Made by a program: the position numbers and the translations under genes
Source: an uncultured Nitrospira sp.
GTDB lineage: Bacteria; Nitrospirota; Nitrospiria; Nitrospirales; UBA8639
Length of the DNA: 50,135 bases
Reading direction: 5' to 3'
NCBI GenBank assembly: GCA_902500695.1
Contig: CABVRQ010000024.1
Span: 1 to 50,135 of the forward strand
Notes under the pieces: generated by a model
The model's input: only the letters and a program-made list of their open reading frames with translations
The model's database searches: none
What the model was told of the DNA's origin: nothing
Shown: positions 1 to 9,047 of the stretch, in pieces
Layout: the number at the start of each line of letters is the position of its first letter
How positions within the stretch are numbered: position 1 is the first letter of the stretch

Positions 1-1031
1 GTGGGATGAACACGATTGGAAAGAAAAATAACTTCCAAATCACGAATGGGATCGATCCAGATACTTGTGCCGGTAAACCCCAGATGGCCGAACGATTCCG
101 GAGACAACCACTGGCCGGAAGAAGAGGGTTGAGAGGGCGTATCCCAGCCTAATGCCCAACTGGTTCCAGACTGTGCCGTCACAAATTGCTTGACCAGGTG
201 AGGATCAAGGATCCCTGGATTCCCTTTGTACCCTTCCAACCAAACATTGGTGATCTGCCCTATGGCTTCGGCTGTACCAAAGAGACCCGCATGCCCGGCA
301 ATGCCCCCAAGCGCGAACGCATTTTCATCATGCACCTCCCCCTGCAGAAGACGCCCACGCCATGGATCCTGTTCAGTGGGTGCGCACCCACCAATCGATG
401 AGTCCAATGTGGCCGCCACGTTGGACCCTCGATAGCCGAGTGGGCTCGCATGCAAGGGACCAAAGATTCGACTCCGACAAAACTCAGCCAAGGATTGATT
501 AGTGATCCGTTCCACGATAAACCCGAGCACCATATAGCCTAAATCACTGTAGATGCTTTTGGGATGTGCCACAGCTTCTAACGGTTCCTTGAGGATCACC
601 TCCAGAAAGGCCCTGGATCGTTCAAGACGGGATGGAACATCTGAGGGAAGAGCCGGAGGGAAGGCCTGGTAAAATGGACGCCATGCCGGAAGACCGCTTT
701 GATGCGAGAGAACATCCTTGAGAATCACCCGGCCTAAGGGAAAATTTTTGGTTTCCTGTAATAGCACGTCGATGGGCGTTGATAGATCCAGAAGTCCATC
801 CTGCACCAGGAGCAGAATGGCCGACGCGGTTGCCAGAGGCTTTGTGAGAGAAGCGAGATCGTAGATGGTCTGAAGTTGAACGGGATAAGCATCCGGAAGA
901 CCGGAGGTGAGACCAACAGCATGATGACCCCGAAGATAGCCCTGGTGACGGACGAACAAGACCGCACCAGGAAACACCTGCGCGTCGATTCCTTCAAGGA
1001 GGATACGCACCATAGGATCGGTCTGATCCAC
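1..1031 (-). CDS. serine hydrolase, beta-lactamase/class C PBP family (3' end cut by window edge)
   Basis: The reading frame is open from a GTG at 1031 (in-frame stop directly before it) to the window edge, about 343 codons, so the C terminus is missing. An alternative ATG start lies at 1013. The translation has the layout of the class C beta-lactamase/serine hydrolase family (PF00144): an SLTK tetrad (S-x-x-K) near residues 61-64, a YSD triad near 161-163 in place of Y-x-N, and GHLGFTG near the end as the K/H-T/x-G box. Such enzymes act as DD-peptidases, esterases or amidases; the substrate cannot be told. It is the last visible gene of the dcw strand, 24 bp after divIVA, so a cell wall role is plausible. 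I see no signal peptide at either start. Confidence 0.8.
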   Translation of the reverse strand, partial: MDQTDPMVRILLEGIDAQVFPGAVLFVRHQGYLRGHHAVGLTSGLPDAYPVQLQTIYDLASLTKPLATASAILLLVQDGLLDLSTPIDVLLQETKNFPLGRVILKDVLSHQSGLPAWRPFYQAFPPALPSDVPSRLERSRAFLEVILKEPLEAVAHPKSIYSDLGYMVLGFIVERITNQSLAEFCRSRIFGPLHASPLGYRGSNVAATLDSSIGGCAPTEQDPWRGRLLQGEVHDENAFALGGIAGHAGLFGTAEAIGQITNVWLEGYKGNPGILDPHLVKQFVTAQSGTSWALGWDTPSQPSSSGQWLSPESFGHLGFTGTSIWIDPIRDLEVIFLSNRVHP

Positions 1032-1055
1032 AATTTAATGAGGAGGTCGAAACGT

Positions 1056-1574
1056 CTAGCCTGCTTCCCGACGGGATGTTCGCTCCGCACTCATATCTGA
1101 CTCACCATCCACTTCAAACGAGGCCTCCGGTCGCTCTTCAATTTCGACTAAACGATGGAAGGAACTCAACGTCAACCGCAAGCGATCCAACACCAGCGCC
1201 CGCTGCTGTTTGAGCGTCGAGATCATTCGACGCATTTCGGCGAGTTCGGCCCGACTTTGTGCCAGAATTTCTTCGGCTTTTAATTCCGCCTCTTTCACCA
1301 AAAGATCCGCATCCCGTTGGGCCCCATGCTTGAGTTGATCGACAAAGGATTGGGTTGAAATGAGCGTACTGGTCAGCGTGGTTTCCGCTCGTTTAAGTTG
1401 CCCCACTTCATCATCCTTCCCCGACAACTTCTCTTTGAGCACCAGGTTGTCCTTCGTGAGTTCCTCAACCGACTCGGCGATTTCTTCCAAAAATTGGTCC
1501 ACCTGTGTCTTATGATAGCCTCGCCATTGAGTATCAAAGACTTTATGCTGGATGTCCAACGGTGTAATTTTCAT
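1056..1574 (-). CDS. divIVA: DivIVA-domain cell division/polarity protein
   Basis: The 172-residue protein begins with the DivIVA signature: MKITPLDIQHKVF, then the RGYHKTQVDQFL segment that forms the membrane-binding N-terminal coiled coil. A long charged coiled coil follows to about residue 145, and then a short acidic, probably disordered tail. DivIVA proteins bind curved membrane and recruit division or wall-synthesis partners. AAAGGAG lies 6 bases before the ATG, which supports the start. It sits 23 bp after yggT in the same tail module as pgeF and yggS, an order best known from Gram-positive ftsZ regions. The family assignment is firm; its exact partner in this lineage is unknown. Confidence 0.93.
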   Translation of the reverse strand: MKITPLDIQHKVFDTQWRGYHKTQVDQFLEEIAESVEELTKDNLVLKEKLSGKDDEVGQLKRAETTLTSTLISTQSFVDQLKHGAQRDADLLVKEAELKAEEILAQSRAELAEMRRMISTLKQQRALVLDRLRLTLSSFHRLVEIEERPEASFEVDGESDMSAERTSRREAG

Positions 1575-1597
1575 GACGACTCCTTTCCCCTCACCGG

Positions 1598-1897
1598 CTA
1601 GTGCATTCTGAGCGCGAGATCCTTCAAAGATGCTACCACGGCAATCTGGAAAAACATAATAATAAGGATAGCAATGATCGGAGATAAATCAAATCCCATT
1701 CCCAGCATGCCGACCCGACGCCGGATTTGAGAAAGAACCGGCTCCGTCACTCTTTCTAAAAACTGGACAATGGGGTTCCAGGGATCAGGATTCACCCAGG
1801 AGATCAAGGCGCGAATAATGATGACCCACATATAGATCGATAAAATCGTATCCAGGATGGTCGCAATCGCCTGTAATACATTTCCCGCAATAAACAT
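1598..1897 (-). CDS. yggT: YggT family integral membrane protein
   Basis: The 99-residue protein has two hydrophobic segments (about residues 8-33 and 66-92) around the conserved YggT stretch RALISWVNPDPWNP and the segment ERVTEPVL. This one-repeat form matches YlmG/YggT proteins of Gram-positive and cyanobacterial genomes, linked to division, nucleoid distribution or osmotic tolerance. It lies between yggS and divIVA with gaps of 29 and 23 bp, so it is almost surely cotranscribed. An AGGAGAA sequence precedes the ATG. Its biochemical function is not established. Confidence 0.92.
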   Translation of the reverse strand: MFIAGNVLQAIATILDTILSIYMWVIIIRALISWVNPDPWNPIVQFLERVTEPVLSQIRRRVGMLGMGFDLSPIIAILIIMFFQIAVVASLKDLALRMH

Positions 1898-1926
1898 GTT
1901 TCTCCTTTACCTGTATACCAGTCGAA

Positions 1927-2676
1927 TTATCCCACGGTGCCGGGATTAACGGCTTTCCCTCGACTTCCAAAAATAGCCGTTCCGATTCGCACCATCGTCG
2001 CCCCTTCTTCTATGGCGATCTCGTAGTCATGGGACATGCCCATGGACAATTCGGTCATCCGTACACGATTCCATGTCTGTCCAGCCAGTCGATCTCGTAA
2101 CCGACTGACTTGGAGAAAATAGGGGCGAACGTCTTCGGGATTTTCCTTCCAAGGTGGAAGCGTCATGAGCCCCTGAATTTCGACGTGAGGGAGTCGGTCT
2201 AATTCCTCTATCCTGGCTTCCACCTCCTGGGAAGAAAAACCTCCCTTGCTGGCTTCCTCCCCGACATTCACTTCCAGTAACACGGCTTGTTGAATCCCGA
2301 ACTTTTCAGCCACGGCATTAATACTCTCGGCCTGCTCCAGACTTTCCACGGAATGCAGCAACGAAAAATTCCCGACAAGGTCTTTGAGTTTCCGACGTTG
2401 CATCCGACCAATGAAGTGCCAGACCAATTCTTCTCGTGGCCCCAGAACCTCTCGTTTCTCCTGAGCCTCCTGGAGCCGGTTTTCTCCAAATATTCGTACG
2501 CCGGCCTGATACGCTTCCTCTAAATTGACGGCGGGAACGGTTTTGGTCGCCGCCACCAACCGAACACCGGAAGGATCTCGCCCGACACGAAGGGCAGCCT
2601 GCCGGATATTCTCCTGGATAGTTTGAATCGTATGAGTAATGGAGTGAGAAACGTGGCCATCCTTCAACGAGCACAC
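1927..2676 (-). CDS. yggS: pyridoxal phosphate homeostasis protein (YggS/PLPBP)
   Basis: This is a cytoplasmic PLP-binding protein of the alanine racemase N-terminal fold, a single TIM barrel of about 230 residues that buffers free PLP. LVAATKTVP near residue 45 carries the Schiff-base lysine, and IFGENRLQEA, HFIGRMQRRK and LSMGMSHDYEIAIEEGATMVRIGTAIFG are family blocks (given here in pieces of the conserved C-terminal half). The longest frame begins at a GTG with no good ribosome site, so the true start may be a few codons inside. It is the ylmE equivalent of Gram-positive ftsZ regions, 29 bp before yggT. Confidence 0.92.
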   Translation of the reverse strand: MCSLKDGHVSHSITHTIQTIQENIRQAALRVGRDPSGVRLVAATKTVPAVNLEEAYQAGVRIFGENRLQEAQEKREVLGPREELVWHFIGRMQRRKLKDLVGNFSLLHSVESLEQAESINAVAEKFGIQQAVLLEVNVGEEASKGGFSSQEVEARIEELDRLPHVEIQGLMTLPPWKENPEDVRPYFLQVSRLRDRLAGQTWNRVRMTELSMGMSHDYEIAIEEGATMVRIGTAIFGSRGKAVNPGTVG

Positions 2677-2887
2677 CGGTGATCATTCATTTGACTTCTA
2701 TTGTAAACGGGATTGCCGCTTGAGTCACGGACAAGGATTAAACCCGCAACGGGACGAGGAAGACTCTCTCCCCTTGCTGCGCTCCGCCAGGGATGGAGGC
2801 CGAGAGGGTGCGAATCGCCCAGGATGGGTCAGCGATGCTTCCCTCATCGCATGAGGTCTCGGCACTCTTGGCAAACGGGATCAATCC

Positions 2888-3643
2888 TTAGGCAGCAGGC
2901 AGGATAATTCCACTACACATGGTCCCATTCACCTGCCCCTCCCGCCTGTAGGAATAAAAGAGATCGTCCCGACAATGCGTGCAATGGTCCACCCGTCCAA
3001 TCTGAGAATCAGGCACTCCACCGGCACGGATCTGGTGATAGATCAATTGCTTGAGGTCTAAGACTCCTTTGCCTTCCTTGGTTTCTTGAAGCACACCAGG
3101 CCATATTGGATACCGGCTTCGCAACGGGTTGAGAACCTGTTCATCCACTTCGTAACAACACGGTCCGATTGAGGGGCCGATCGCCAGATGCATGTGCTCC
3201 GGCTTCGCCCCGAATTCATCCACACAAGCCCGAATGGTTTCTGCCACGATACCGGCCACCGCGCCGCGCCATCCGGCATGAATGGCAGCAACGACACCCC
3301 TGGTCTTCTCGACAAGCAGCACAGGGACACAATCCGCCGTGCGCACGACTACCAGGGTCTCAGGTTGATTGGTGACTAACGCGTCCCCTTCCGTCTGCTC
3401 TAATGCCCCCAGCCCCCTATGGGTGTGTATGACGACCACCCGGGTACTATGAATTTGCTTGAGGGCGACGATAGCGGGAAATTCCTTCGGCCCATTCACC
3501 ATGTGACCGAGTTGGATATGGGCATGTAATCCTGCCGGCATACTCCGGGTCCCGAAGAAATGCCGAACGGGGATCACATGACTCGTGAATCCGTCATCTG
3601 ATACTCCGGTCCCCCCTGGCAGGGGACGTTTTTCGATGCTCAT
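2888..3643 (-). CDS. pgeF: peptidoglycan editing factor PgeF (YfiH/YlmD, multicopper oxidase-like fold)
   Basis: The 251-residue protein belongs to the DUF152/YfiH family, which removes wrongly loaded residues (such as L-Ser) from UDP-MurNAc peptides and can act as a purine nucleoside phosphorylase. Metal/catalytic motifs are visible: KQIHSTRVV, RTADCVPVLL (Cys) and AIHAGWRG (His), then GPSIGPCCYEV. The frame runs further upstream into ftsZ, but the ATG at 3643, four bases after the ftsZ stop, gives the usual family length. Position right after ftsZ matches ylmD in Gram-positive clusters. The 211 bp that separate it from yggS hold no gene I can support. Confidence 0.92.
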   Translation of the reverse strand: MSIEKRPLPGGTGVSDDGFTSHVIPVRHFFGTRSMPAGLHAHIQLGHMVNGPKEFPAIVALKQIHSTRVVVIHTHRGLGALEQTEGDALVTNQPETLVVVRTADCVPVLLVEKTRGVVAAIHAGWRGAVAGIVAETIRACVDEFGAKPEHMHLAIGPSIGPCCYEVDEQVLNPLRSRYPIWPGVLQETKEGKGVLDLKQLIYHQIRAGGVPDSQIGRVDHCTHCRDDLFYSYRREGQVNGTMCSGIILPAA

Positions 3644-3647
3644 GAAA

Positions 3648-4853
3648 TTAGTTGTCGGCCTTCCTCCGTAAAAACGTCGGTACATCCCAATCATCATCCA
3701 CCAACAGGCCGTTCTTTTCAGGAACCGGCCTGGCAGTCGTCTGTCTTCGCAGATAGGTGGGCCGGTCAAGATCCTCAGAACCGTTTGAACCGTTGCTCCC
3801 CCCATTATCGGTAGGCACCGCTACCAATGCGGGCTTTTTAACAGGCTCGACCACCAGGGTCGGTTGATGTGCACTGGGAAACCGCAGGATTGACTCGGCT
3901 TGTTCGAATCCTGTGGCAATGACGGTCACGGTCAATTCATCCCCCAGGTCGGGATTAATGACCTGGCCAACAATGATATTGGCCTGAGGATCCGCCGCTT
4001 CCCGCGCAATGTTGGACGCTTCGTTCACTTCATGCAACGTGAGGTTGGGGCCACCCGTAATATTCAACAACAATCCTCGAGCCCCTTCCACGCTTCCATC
4101 TTCCAGTAAGGGGCTGGCAATGGCTTGTCTGGCCGCATCGCCTGCTCGCGTCGGACCCCGACCCGTTCCCATCCCCATCACCGCTCGCCCCGAATAGCCC
4201 ATGACGGTTCGCACATCGGCAAAATCCACATTGACCAAACCCGGAGTGGTAATGACATCCGAAATACCTTGAATGGCCTGACGCAGCACATCATCGGCAA
4301 TTTTGAACGCCTCTACAAGCGGAGTATTCTTATCAACCATTCCAAGGAGTTTCTGGTTGGGGATGATCAAGAGAGAATCCACGTATTTTTTGAGTTCACG
4401 GATTCCTTCTTCAGCAAAACTTGTCCGCCGGTTCCCTTCATATTGGAAGGGTTTGGTCACCACCCCCACCGTGAGAATTCCCAACTCTTTGGCAATTTTT
4501 GCGGCAACGGGAGCACCGCCCGTGCCCGTGCCACCGCCCATGCCTGCCGTGACAAAGACCATATCCGCGCCTTCCAGGGCCTCACGGATTTGGTGCTCAC
4601 TTTCCAATGCAGATTCTTTCCCAACCTCAGGCTTGGCTCCTGCCCCCAAGCCCCGCGTTCGCTCCGGCCCCAATTGGATTTTGTACGACGCGAGCGAACG
4701 GGCCAGCGCTTGCAGATCGGTATTGGCCACGACAAATTCTACCCGGCTTAAGCCGGCTTCAATCATGGTGTTGACCGCGTTGCACCCGGCACCTCCGACA
4801 CCCACAACTTTAATGTTAATGCCAGATTCCTCCTCCTCAGACAGTGAAAACAT
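3648..4853 (-). CDS. ftsZ: cell division protein FtsZ
   Basis: This is the tubulin-like GTPase that forms the Z ring. From the ATG at 4853 (AAAGGAGGAG six bases upstream) it has 401 residues. An upstream in-frame start at 4898 lacks a ribosome site. The GTP-binding loop GGGTGTG is at 106-112 and the T7 catalytic loop NVDFADV at 208-214. A variable linker follows after about 320, then the C-terminal peptide DVPTFLRR that contacts FtsA/ZipA-type partners. A second copy-like motif, DRPTYLRR, lies about 27 residues before it, which is unusual. It is followed by pgeF four bases later. Confidence 0.98.
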   Translation of the reverse strand: MFSLSEEEESGINIKVVGVGGAGCNAVNTMIEAGLSRVEFVVANTDLQALARSLASYKIQLGPERTRGLGAGAKPEVGKESALESEHQIREALEGADMVFVTAGMGGGTGTGGAPVAAKIAKELGILTVGVVTKPFQYEGNRRTSFAEEGIRELKKYVDSLLIIPNQKLLGMVDKNTPLVEAFKIADDVLRQAIQGISDVITTPGLVNVDFADVRTVMGYSGRAVMGMGTGRGPTRAGDAARQAIASPLLEDGSVEGARGLLLNITGGPNLTLHEVNEASNIAREAADPQANIIVGQVINPDLGDELTVTVIATGFEQAESILRFPSAHQPTLVVEPVKKPALVAVPTDNGGSNGSNGSEDLDRPTYLRRQTTARPVPEKNGLLVDDDWDVPTFLRRKADN

Positions 4854-4965
4854 ACGACTCCTCCTTTCTACCACTCCCCTGATAGCCCGTGGGGACATTT
4901 GATTAATGACTCAAATTAGCTCGCGAAGTAGGCACGGATACATGATCCTCCTTTCTTGTCATGAA

Positions 4966-6219
4966 TTAAAAAAAGTTCATGATCCATCCCTTCATTTTAC
5001 CGACCATCCCACCGGCCCAACGTCCGGATTTTTTGCCTTTGCCGGCTCCTGGTCCCACCAGTTCAAACTCATTTTCGTGACTCACCGAATGAACGATGAG
5101 CCCCACAGCGGTGGAGTAGCTCGGGTTACTGACTATTTCCCGCAGACCTTCCACTCCAATTGGGCGACCTAACCGCACCGATAGATTGAGCACGTGTTCC
5201 GCCACTTCGGCCATGCCTGGAAGCAGGGAGGTCCCGCCCGTCAATACGCCCCCGGCCACCAACATGCCCTCATACCCGGCACGACGGATTTCGCGAAGCA
5301 CGAGTTCGAACATTTCTTCTACCCGTGGAGAAAGAATTTGTGCGACCAATGCTCGAGGCATGACCCGAGGCGGCCGTCCTCCGACACTCGGCACTTCAAT
5401 GCCTTCGTCCTCATTCACAAAGAGACTGCTGGCCACCCCATATTTCAATTTAATTTTTTCGGCTTCCTCCGGCGCGGTTTTCAAACCCATCGCCAGATCC
5501 CCGGTGAGATGGCTCCCCCCAATGGGAAGGACTGCCGAGTGCCTGATACACCCCTCAACAAAGATCGCAATATCGGTGGTTCCTCCCCCGATATCCACCA
5601 TCACCACCCCCAGGTCTTTCTCTTCAGGTGTCAGCACGGCAGCACTGGAGGCTAACGGTTGCAACACAATATCGACGACATCCAATCCCGCCCGGCTGAC
5701 ACACCGGATAAGGTTTTGTGCCGAAGTGACCGCTCCTGTCACAATATGCACATCGACTTCCAAGCGCGATCCCGCAATGCCTAATGGATCGCGAATCCCC
5801 TCCTGATCATCCACAATAAATTCCCGGGGAAGCACATGGAGAATTTGGCGGTCCGGAGCCGGCACGGCGCAGGCTCGAGCGGTATCAACGGCACGCCGGA
5901 CATCCGCCTTGGTCACTTCCCGTTTTTTCAGGGCCACGACGCCTTGCGCACTTTCACTCCCGATATGGCTTCCTGCAATCCCCGTATACACGGAATTGAT
6001 TTGGACCGCCGACATCAATTCTGCTTCCTCCACGGCCCGCTTGATGGACTCCACCGTACTTTCCATGTTGACGACCATGCCTTTTCTTAACCCGTTCGAA
6101 CGATGGGAGCCCACCCCGATCACATGGATCGAGCGATCATCCTGGATTTCCCCCACCACGGCACAAATTTTTGTGGTTCCGATGTCCAGTCCCACGACGA
6201 TGTGTTCTTTTTTGGTCAT
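4966..6219 (-). CDS. ftsA: cell division protein FtsA
   Basis: FtsA is an actin-fold ATPase that anchors FtsZ to the inner membrane. In 417 residues it shows the phosphate-1 loop GLDIGTTKICAVVG near residue 10, the SHS2/1C domain, phosphate-2 VDIGGGTTDIAIF near 208, and an adenosine-site GGVLTGGTSLLPG segment near 320. A Gly/Lys-rich linker ends in a C-terminal amphipathic helix, GKMKGWIMNFF, the usual membrane anchor. It starts 3 bp after the ftsQ stop and precedes ftsZ by 112 bp, the classical ftsQAZ order. Confidence 0.97.
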   Translation of the reverse strand: MTKKEHIVVGLDIGTTKICAVVGEIQDDRSIHVIGVGSHRSNGLRKGMVVNMESTVESIKRAVEEAELMSAVQINSVYTGIAGSHIGSESAQGVVALKKREVTKADVRRAVDTARACAVPAPDRQILHVLPREFIVDDQEGIRDPLGIAGSRLEVDVHIVTGAVTSAQNLIRCVSRAGLDVVDIVLQPLASSAAVLTPEEKDLGVVMVDIGGGTTDIAIFVEGCIRHSAVLPIGGSHLTGDLAMGLKTAPEEAEKIKLKYGVASSLFVNEDEGIEVPSVGGRPPRVMPRALVAQILSPRVEEMFELVLREIRRAGYEGMLVAGGVLTGGTSLLPGMAEVAEHVLNLSVRLGRPIGVEGLREIVSNPSYSTAVGLIVHSVSHENEFELVGPGAGKGKKSGRWAGGMVGKMKGWIMNFF

Positions 6220-6222
6220 GTC

Positions 6223-7044
6223 CTATAGTGTCCTCTTGCGAAAAATGACTTTTTGAGCAAATCGCAAATCCACTTCTTGCGACCGACCTTCAATTTTATC
6301 CTTCACGGTGGGATACAACACCAAAAATCGTTGCCACTGGTCCTCTACCTCACGCCCGAATTGAAACCGGACATTGGGAAGATCCACGATCGTCGTATGA
6401 GGTTGAGACACATCAATCCGTGGTCTTCCCGAAAACTGTTGGGACAGCAATTCAGCAATGTGAATGCCCTGCTTGGCGCGTCGATGGCCTTCGGCCTCAT
6501 GCTGGGTCATAAATTTCGAGGTCACCCCATCAACAATGGGCAATGTCGTTCCCTCCGGCGCCTTCCCCTTCGGCAACAGATATCCTTCTGCATCCAGAAA
6601 ATAGGGTTCGGTTGGTGATCCAAACACCGCGGCAGGCTGACGCTCAGCCACCTGAATTACCAGGGAATGGGGAAACACCCGTTCAAAGGCGACCGACCCA
6701 ATCCAAGGATGCGAATCCAACCGGGTCGCGAGCAGCTCCGGATCCACAGAATACAAACCGGTCTGTGGGGGCAAGGCCAGCCTCGTCAGAATTTCATCGC
6801 GCGAGACTCGATCCAAACCCACCACCGTGATCTGTTGGATTTCTGTCCACTCATTCGCCCACCGGATCAGTTGTCGTCCTCCCACCACCACCACCACGAT
6901 GAGACAGGCCAGGACACCTCCGATCACGACACGGCGGACCTTCAATGCTGTCGATGGGGTCTTCGCTTTCCCCTGTCCTCCGGCTTTTTTAAGGGGCCGG
7001 TTTTTTCGAGGTCGTTTCGTGTTCAGAGATTCTCTCGATATCAT
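6223..7044 (-). CDS. ftsQ: cell division protein FtsQ
   Basis: FtsQ is a bitopic inner-membrane protein of 273 residues linking early and late divisome parts through FtsB/FtsL. The basic cytoplasmic N terminus (Lys/Arg rich to about 38) is followed by one membrane helix (about 39-56) and a POTRA domain, IQQITVVGLDRVSRDEI onward. A beta domain follows with the family phrases PHSLVIQVAERQPAAVF and YFLDAEGYLL. Its ATG overlaps the ddl stop as ATGA, so translation is probably coupled. Confidence 0.95.
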   Translation of the reverse strand: MISRESLNTKRPRKNRPLKKAGGQGKAKTPSTALKVRRVVIGGVLACLIVVVVVGGRQLIRWANEWTEIQQITVVGLDRVSRDEILTRLALPPQTGLYSVDPELLATRLDSHPWIGSVAFERVFPHSLVIQVAERQPAAVFGSPTEPYFLDAEGYLLPKGKAPEGTTLPIVDGVTSKFMTQHEAEGHRRAKQGIHIAELLSQQFSGRPRIDVSQPHTTIVDLPNVRFQFGREVEDQWQRFLVLYPTVKDKIEGRSQEVDLRFAQKVIFRKRTL

Positions 7045-8009
7045 GATGCCGATTTCCTTGTCGCCCTGACTTTCCTCACAGACGGCGCCATCTTCTTCGG
7101 TAGGGCGTCATGCAAAATCCGTTCAACCAGCTCGTCATAGCTCCACCCGATCTGTGCCGCCGCCATGGGAAGCAAACTCCGTTCAGTCATGCCGGGAATG
7201 GTGTTCAGCTCGAGGATATACGGACGTCCATTAGTATGAATGCGAAAATCGACTCGGGCGGCACCACGACATCCTAACGCTTGATAGGCACGAAGGCTGT
7301 ATTCACGAAGAGCTTTTTCCAGTTTTGGAGAAAGGGAGGCCGGACATACATACCGAGTTGAAGCCTTTCCATATTTGGCCGTAAAATCATAAAATCCGCC
7401 AGGCACAATGATTTCCACACCGGGTAATACCTCGTTGCCAAAGACACCCACCGCCACTTCCCGACCGGGAATGTATTTTTCCACCACCACCTGCTCTCCA
7501 TATCGATAGGCTTCCTGCAAAGCCTCTTTCCATTGATTTGGCTTGCGAACGATCGAGACACCAAATGTGGACCCCTGCGCACAAGGCTTCACCACAACAG
7601 GCAACCCTAAGGTGGCTGGTGGACGAACCGGGATCATTTTGTCGTATAAGGTCATGCCAGGCGACACAGGCACCTTGGCAGCCTGAAGCACCACGCGCGT
7701 CAATCCCTTATCCATGCACACGGCACTCGCACTCACACCCGATCCGGTGTACGGCACCTTCATCACTTCTAACATCCCTTGAACCGTGCCATCTTCCCCT
7801 CCCGGTCCATGCAAGGCGAGAAAGGCGATCGAAATTTTCTTAGCCCGGATCTGATGCGGCAGGGAGGCATCGGCTTCAATGGGGATCACCGTATATCCAC
7901 GTCGTTTCAATGCATCACAGATCGAACGCCCGGTCTTGAGAGAAATCTCTCTCTCGGCTGAAGATCCACCCATGAGCACACCGATTCGCAACGATTTCTG
8001 TGTCATCAT
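7041..8009 (-). CDS. ddl: D-alanine--D-alanine ligase
   Basis: This cytoplasmic ATP-grasp enzyme joins two D-Ala residues for the MurF step. The frame is open to 8135, but that would overlap murB; the ATG pair at 8009/8006 puts the family start RIGVLMGGSSAEREISL at the N terminus and gives 322 residues, the usual length. Visible blocks are ALHGPGGEDGTVQG, GSGVSASAVCMDK, VVKPCAQGSTFGV and, near the end, the metal-binding ELNTIPGMT. The stop overlaps the ftsQ start by four bases. Confidence 0.95.
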   Translation of the reverse strand: MMTQKSLRIGVLMGGSSAEREISLKTGRSICDALKRRGYTVIPIEADASLPHQIRAKKISIAFLALHGPGGEDGTVQGMLEVMKVPYTGSGVSASAVCMDKGLTRVVLQAAKVPVSPGMTLYDKMIPVRPPATLGLPVVVKPCAQGSTFGVSIVRKPNQWKEALQEAYRYGEQVVVEKYIPGREVAVGVFGNEVLPGVEIIVPGGFYDFTAKYGKASTRYVCPASLSPKLEKALREYSLRAYQALGCRGAARVDFRIHTNGRPYILELNTIPGMTERSLLPMAAAQIGWSYDELVERILHDALPKKMAPSVRKVRATRKSAS

Positions 8010-8082
8010 TTCCCGTGTATTCCCTTTATGATAAGCCTTCCGCTCCGGGTGCATCTCTTCTTCACCACCATTATTAAGCCTG

Positions 8083-9009
8083 TCATTTCGACGATTCTCC
8101 AATAACTTTCCATTCAAGCTGCAGACGGACTCCAAATTTCCTCGCCACGGTTTGCCGGACTTTTCGAATCAACGCCAGGACCTGTTCGGCTGTGGCCGTT
8201 CCTCTATTCACAATAAAATTGGCATGCTTGGTCGACACTTCGGCATCACCAACCCGCACTCCCTTTAATCCTGCCGCTTCGACTAACCGTCCGGCCGAAT
8301 CTCCAGGGGGATTTTTAAACACCGACCCGGCATTCGGGAGGGTTAAGGGTTGGGTTTCCCGCCGGTACTGAAGATAGGTTTTGGTTTTCGCCTCAACCTG
8401 TTCTTTATTCGAAGGAGCCAACTGTACCCATGCGCCAACGACGATACCTTTGGGGAGCGTCGCTTTCCGATAGACAAATGAAATCTTGGAGGACTCGATC
8501 CGTCCGCGATGCCCACGAAGATTTACCAAATCGACGGCTTGCAAGACCTCCTGCATTTCCCCCAACCGGGTTCCGGCATTCATCACCACACCGCCACCGA
8601 CGGTTCCGGGAATCCCCGCCGCCCACTCCATTCCGGACAGATGATGCCCCACGGCAAATTGCATCAACCGGGGCAACCGCACACCCGCCTGGGCATACAC
8701 CACATGGCCGGCTTCCTCCTGTATCCCGGTTAATTGTTTCAAGTGCATCACAATGCCTCGAATCCCTTTATCACGAACGACGACATTGGTTCCGCCTAAC
8801 ACCACGAAGGGAATTCCTTCTGCTCGAGCCCCCAGGATCACCCGAATGACGTCTTCCACGTCCGAGGGAAAAACCAGCACATCCGCCGGACCTCCCACCT
8901 TCAACGAAAGAAGAGGCGCCAACGGTTCGTTCCAGCAGACTTCTCCCTGCACATCCTGCACGGCTCGTTGAAGCCGTTTCGCTGTCAGTGTCCGCCGGCC
9001 AATCTTCAC
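8083..9009 (-). CDS. murB: UDP-N-acetylmuramate dehydrogenase MurB
   Basis: MurB reduces UDP-GlcNAc enolpyruvate to UDP-MurNAc with NADPH and FAD. The 308-residue length and lack of the long insert suggest a type II (Bacillus-like) enzyme. FAD-domain motifs are LKVGGPADVLVFPSD, VLGGTNVVVRDKG and MEWAAGIPGTVGGGVVMNAG. The catalytic serine lies in PNAGSVFKNP, followed by TKHANFIVN. The start is a GTG with GAGGG seven bases before it. It lies between murC and ddl. Confidence 0.96.
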   Translation of the reverse strand: MKIGRRTLTAKRLQRAVQDVQGEVCWNEPLAPLLSLKVGGPADVLVFPSDVEDVIRVILGARAEGIPFVVLGGTNVVVRDKGIRGIVMHLKQLTGIQEEAGHVVYAQAGVRLPRLMQFAVGHHLSGMEWAAGIPGTVGGGVVMNAGTRLGEMQEVLQAVDLVNLRGHRGRIESSKISFVYRKATLPKGIVVGAWVQLAPSNKEQVEAKTKTYLQYRRETQPLTLPNAGSVFKNPPGDSAGRLVEAAGLKGVRVGDAEVSTKHANFIVNRGTATAEQVLALIRKVRQTVARKFGVRLQLEWKVIGESSK

Positions 9010-9047
9010 TTTTGTGTCCCTCGATATCCATGACTCACATCACTCGC

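Noticed and set aside
2687..2887. Gene or RNA between yggS and pgeF
   Set aside because: Only short frames and no clear hairpin with a T run; I see nothing I can support.
4125..4902. Long plus-strand frames opposite ftsZ and other dcw genes
   Set aside because: They are complementary-strand shadows of strongly supported genes, with Arg/Pro/Ser-rich translations.
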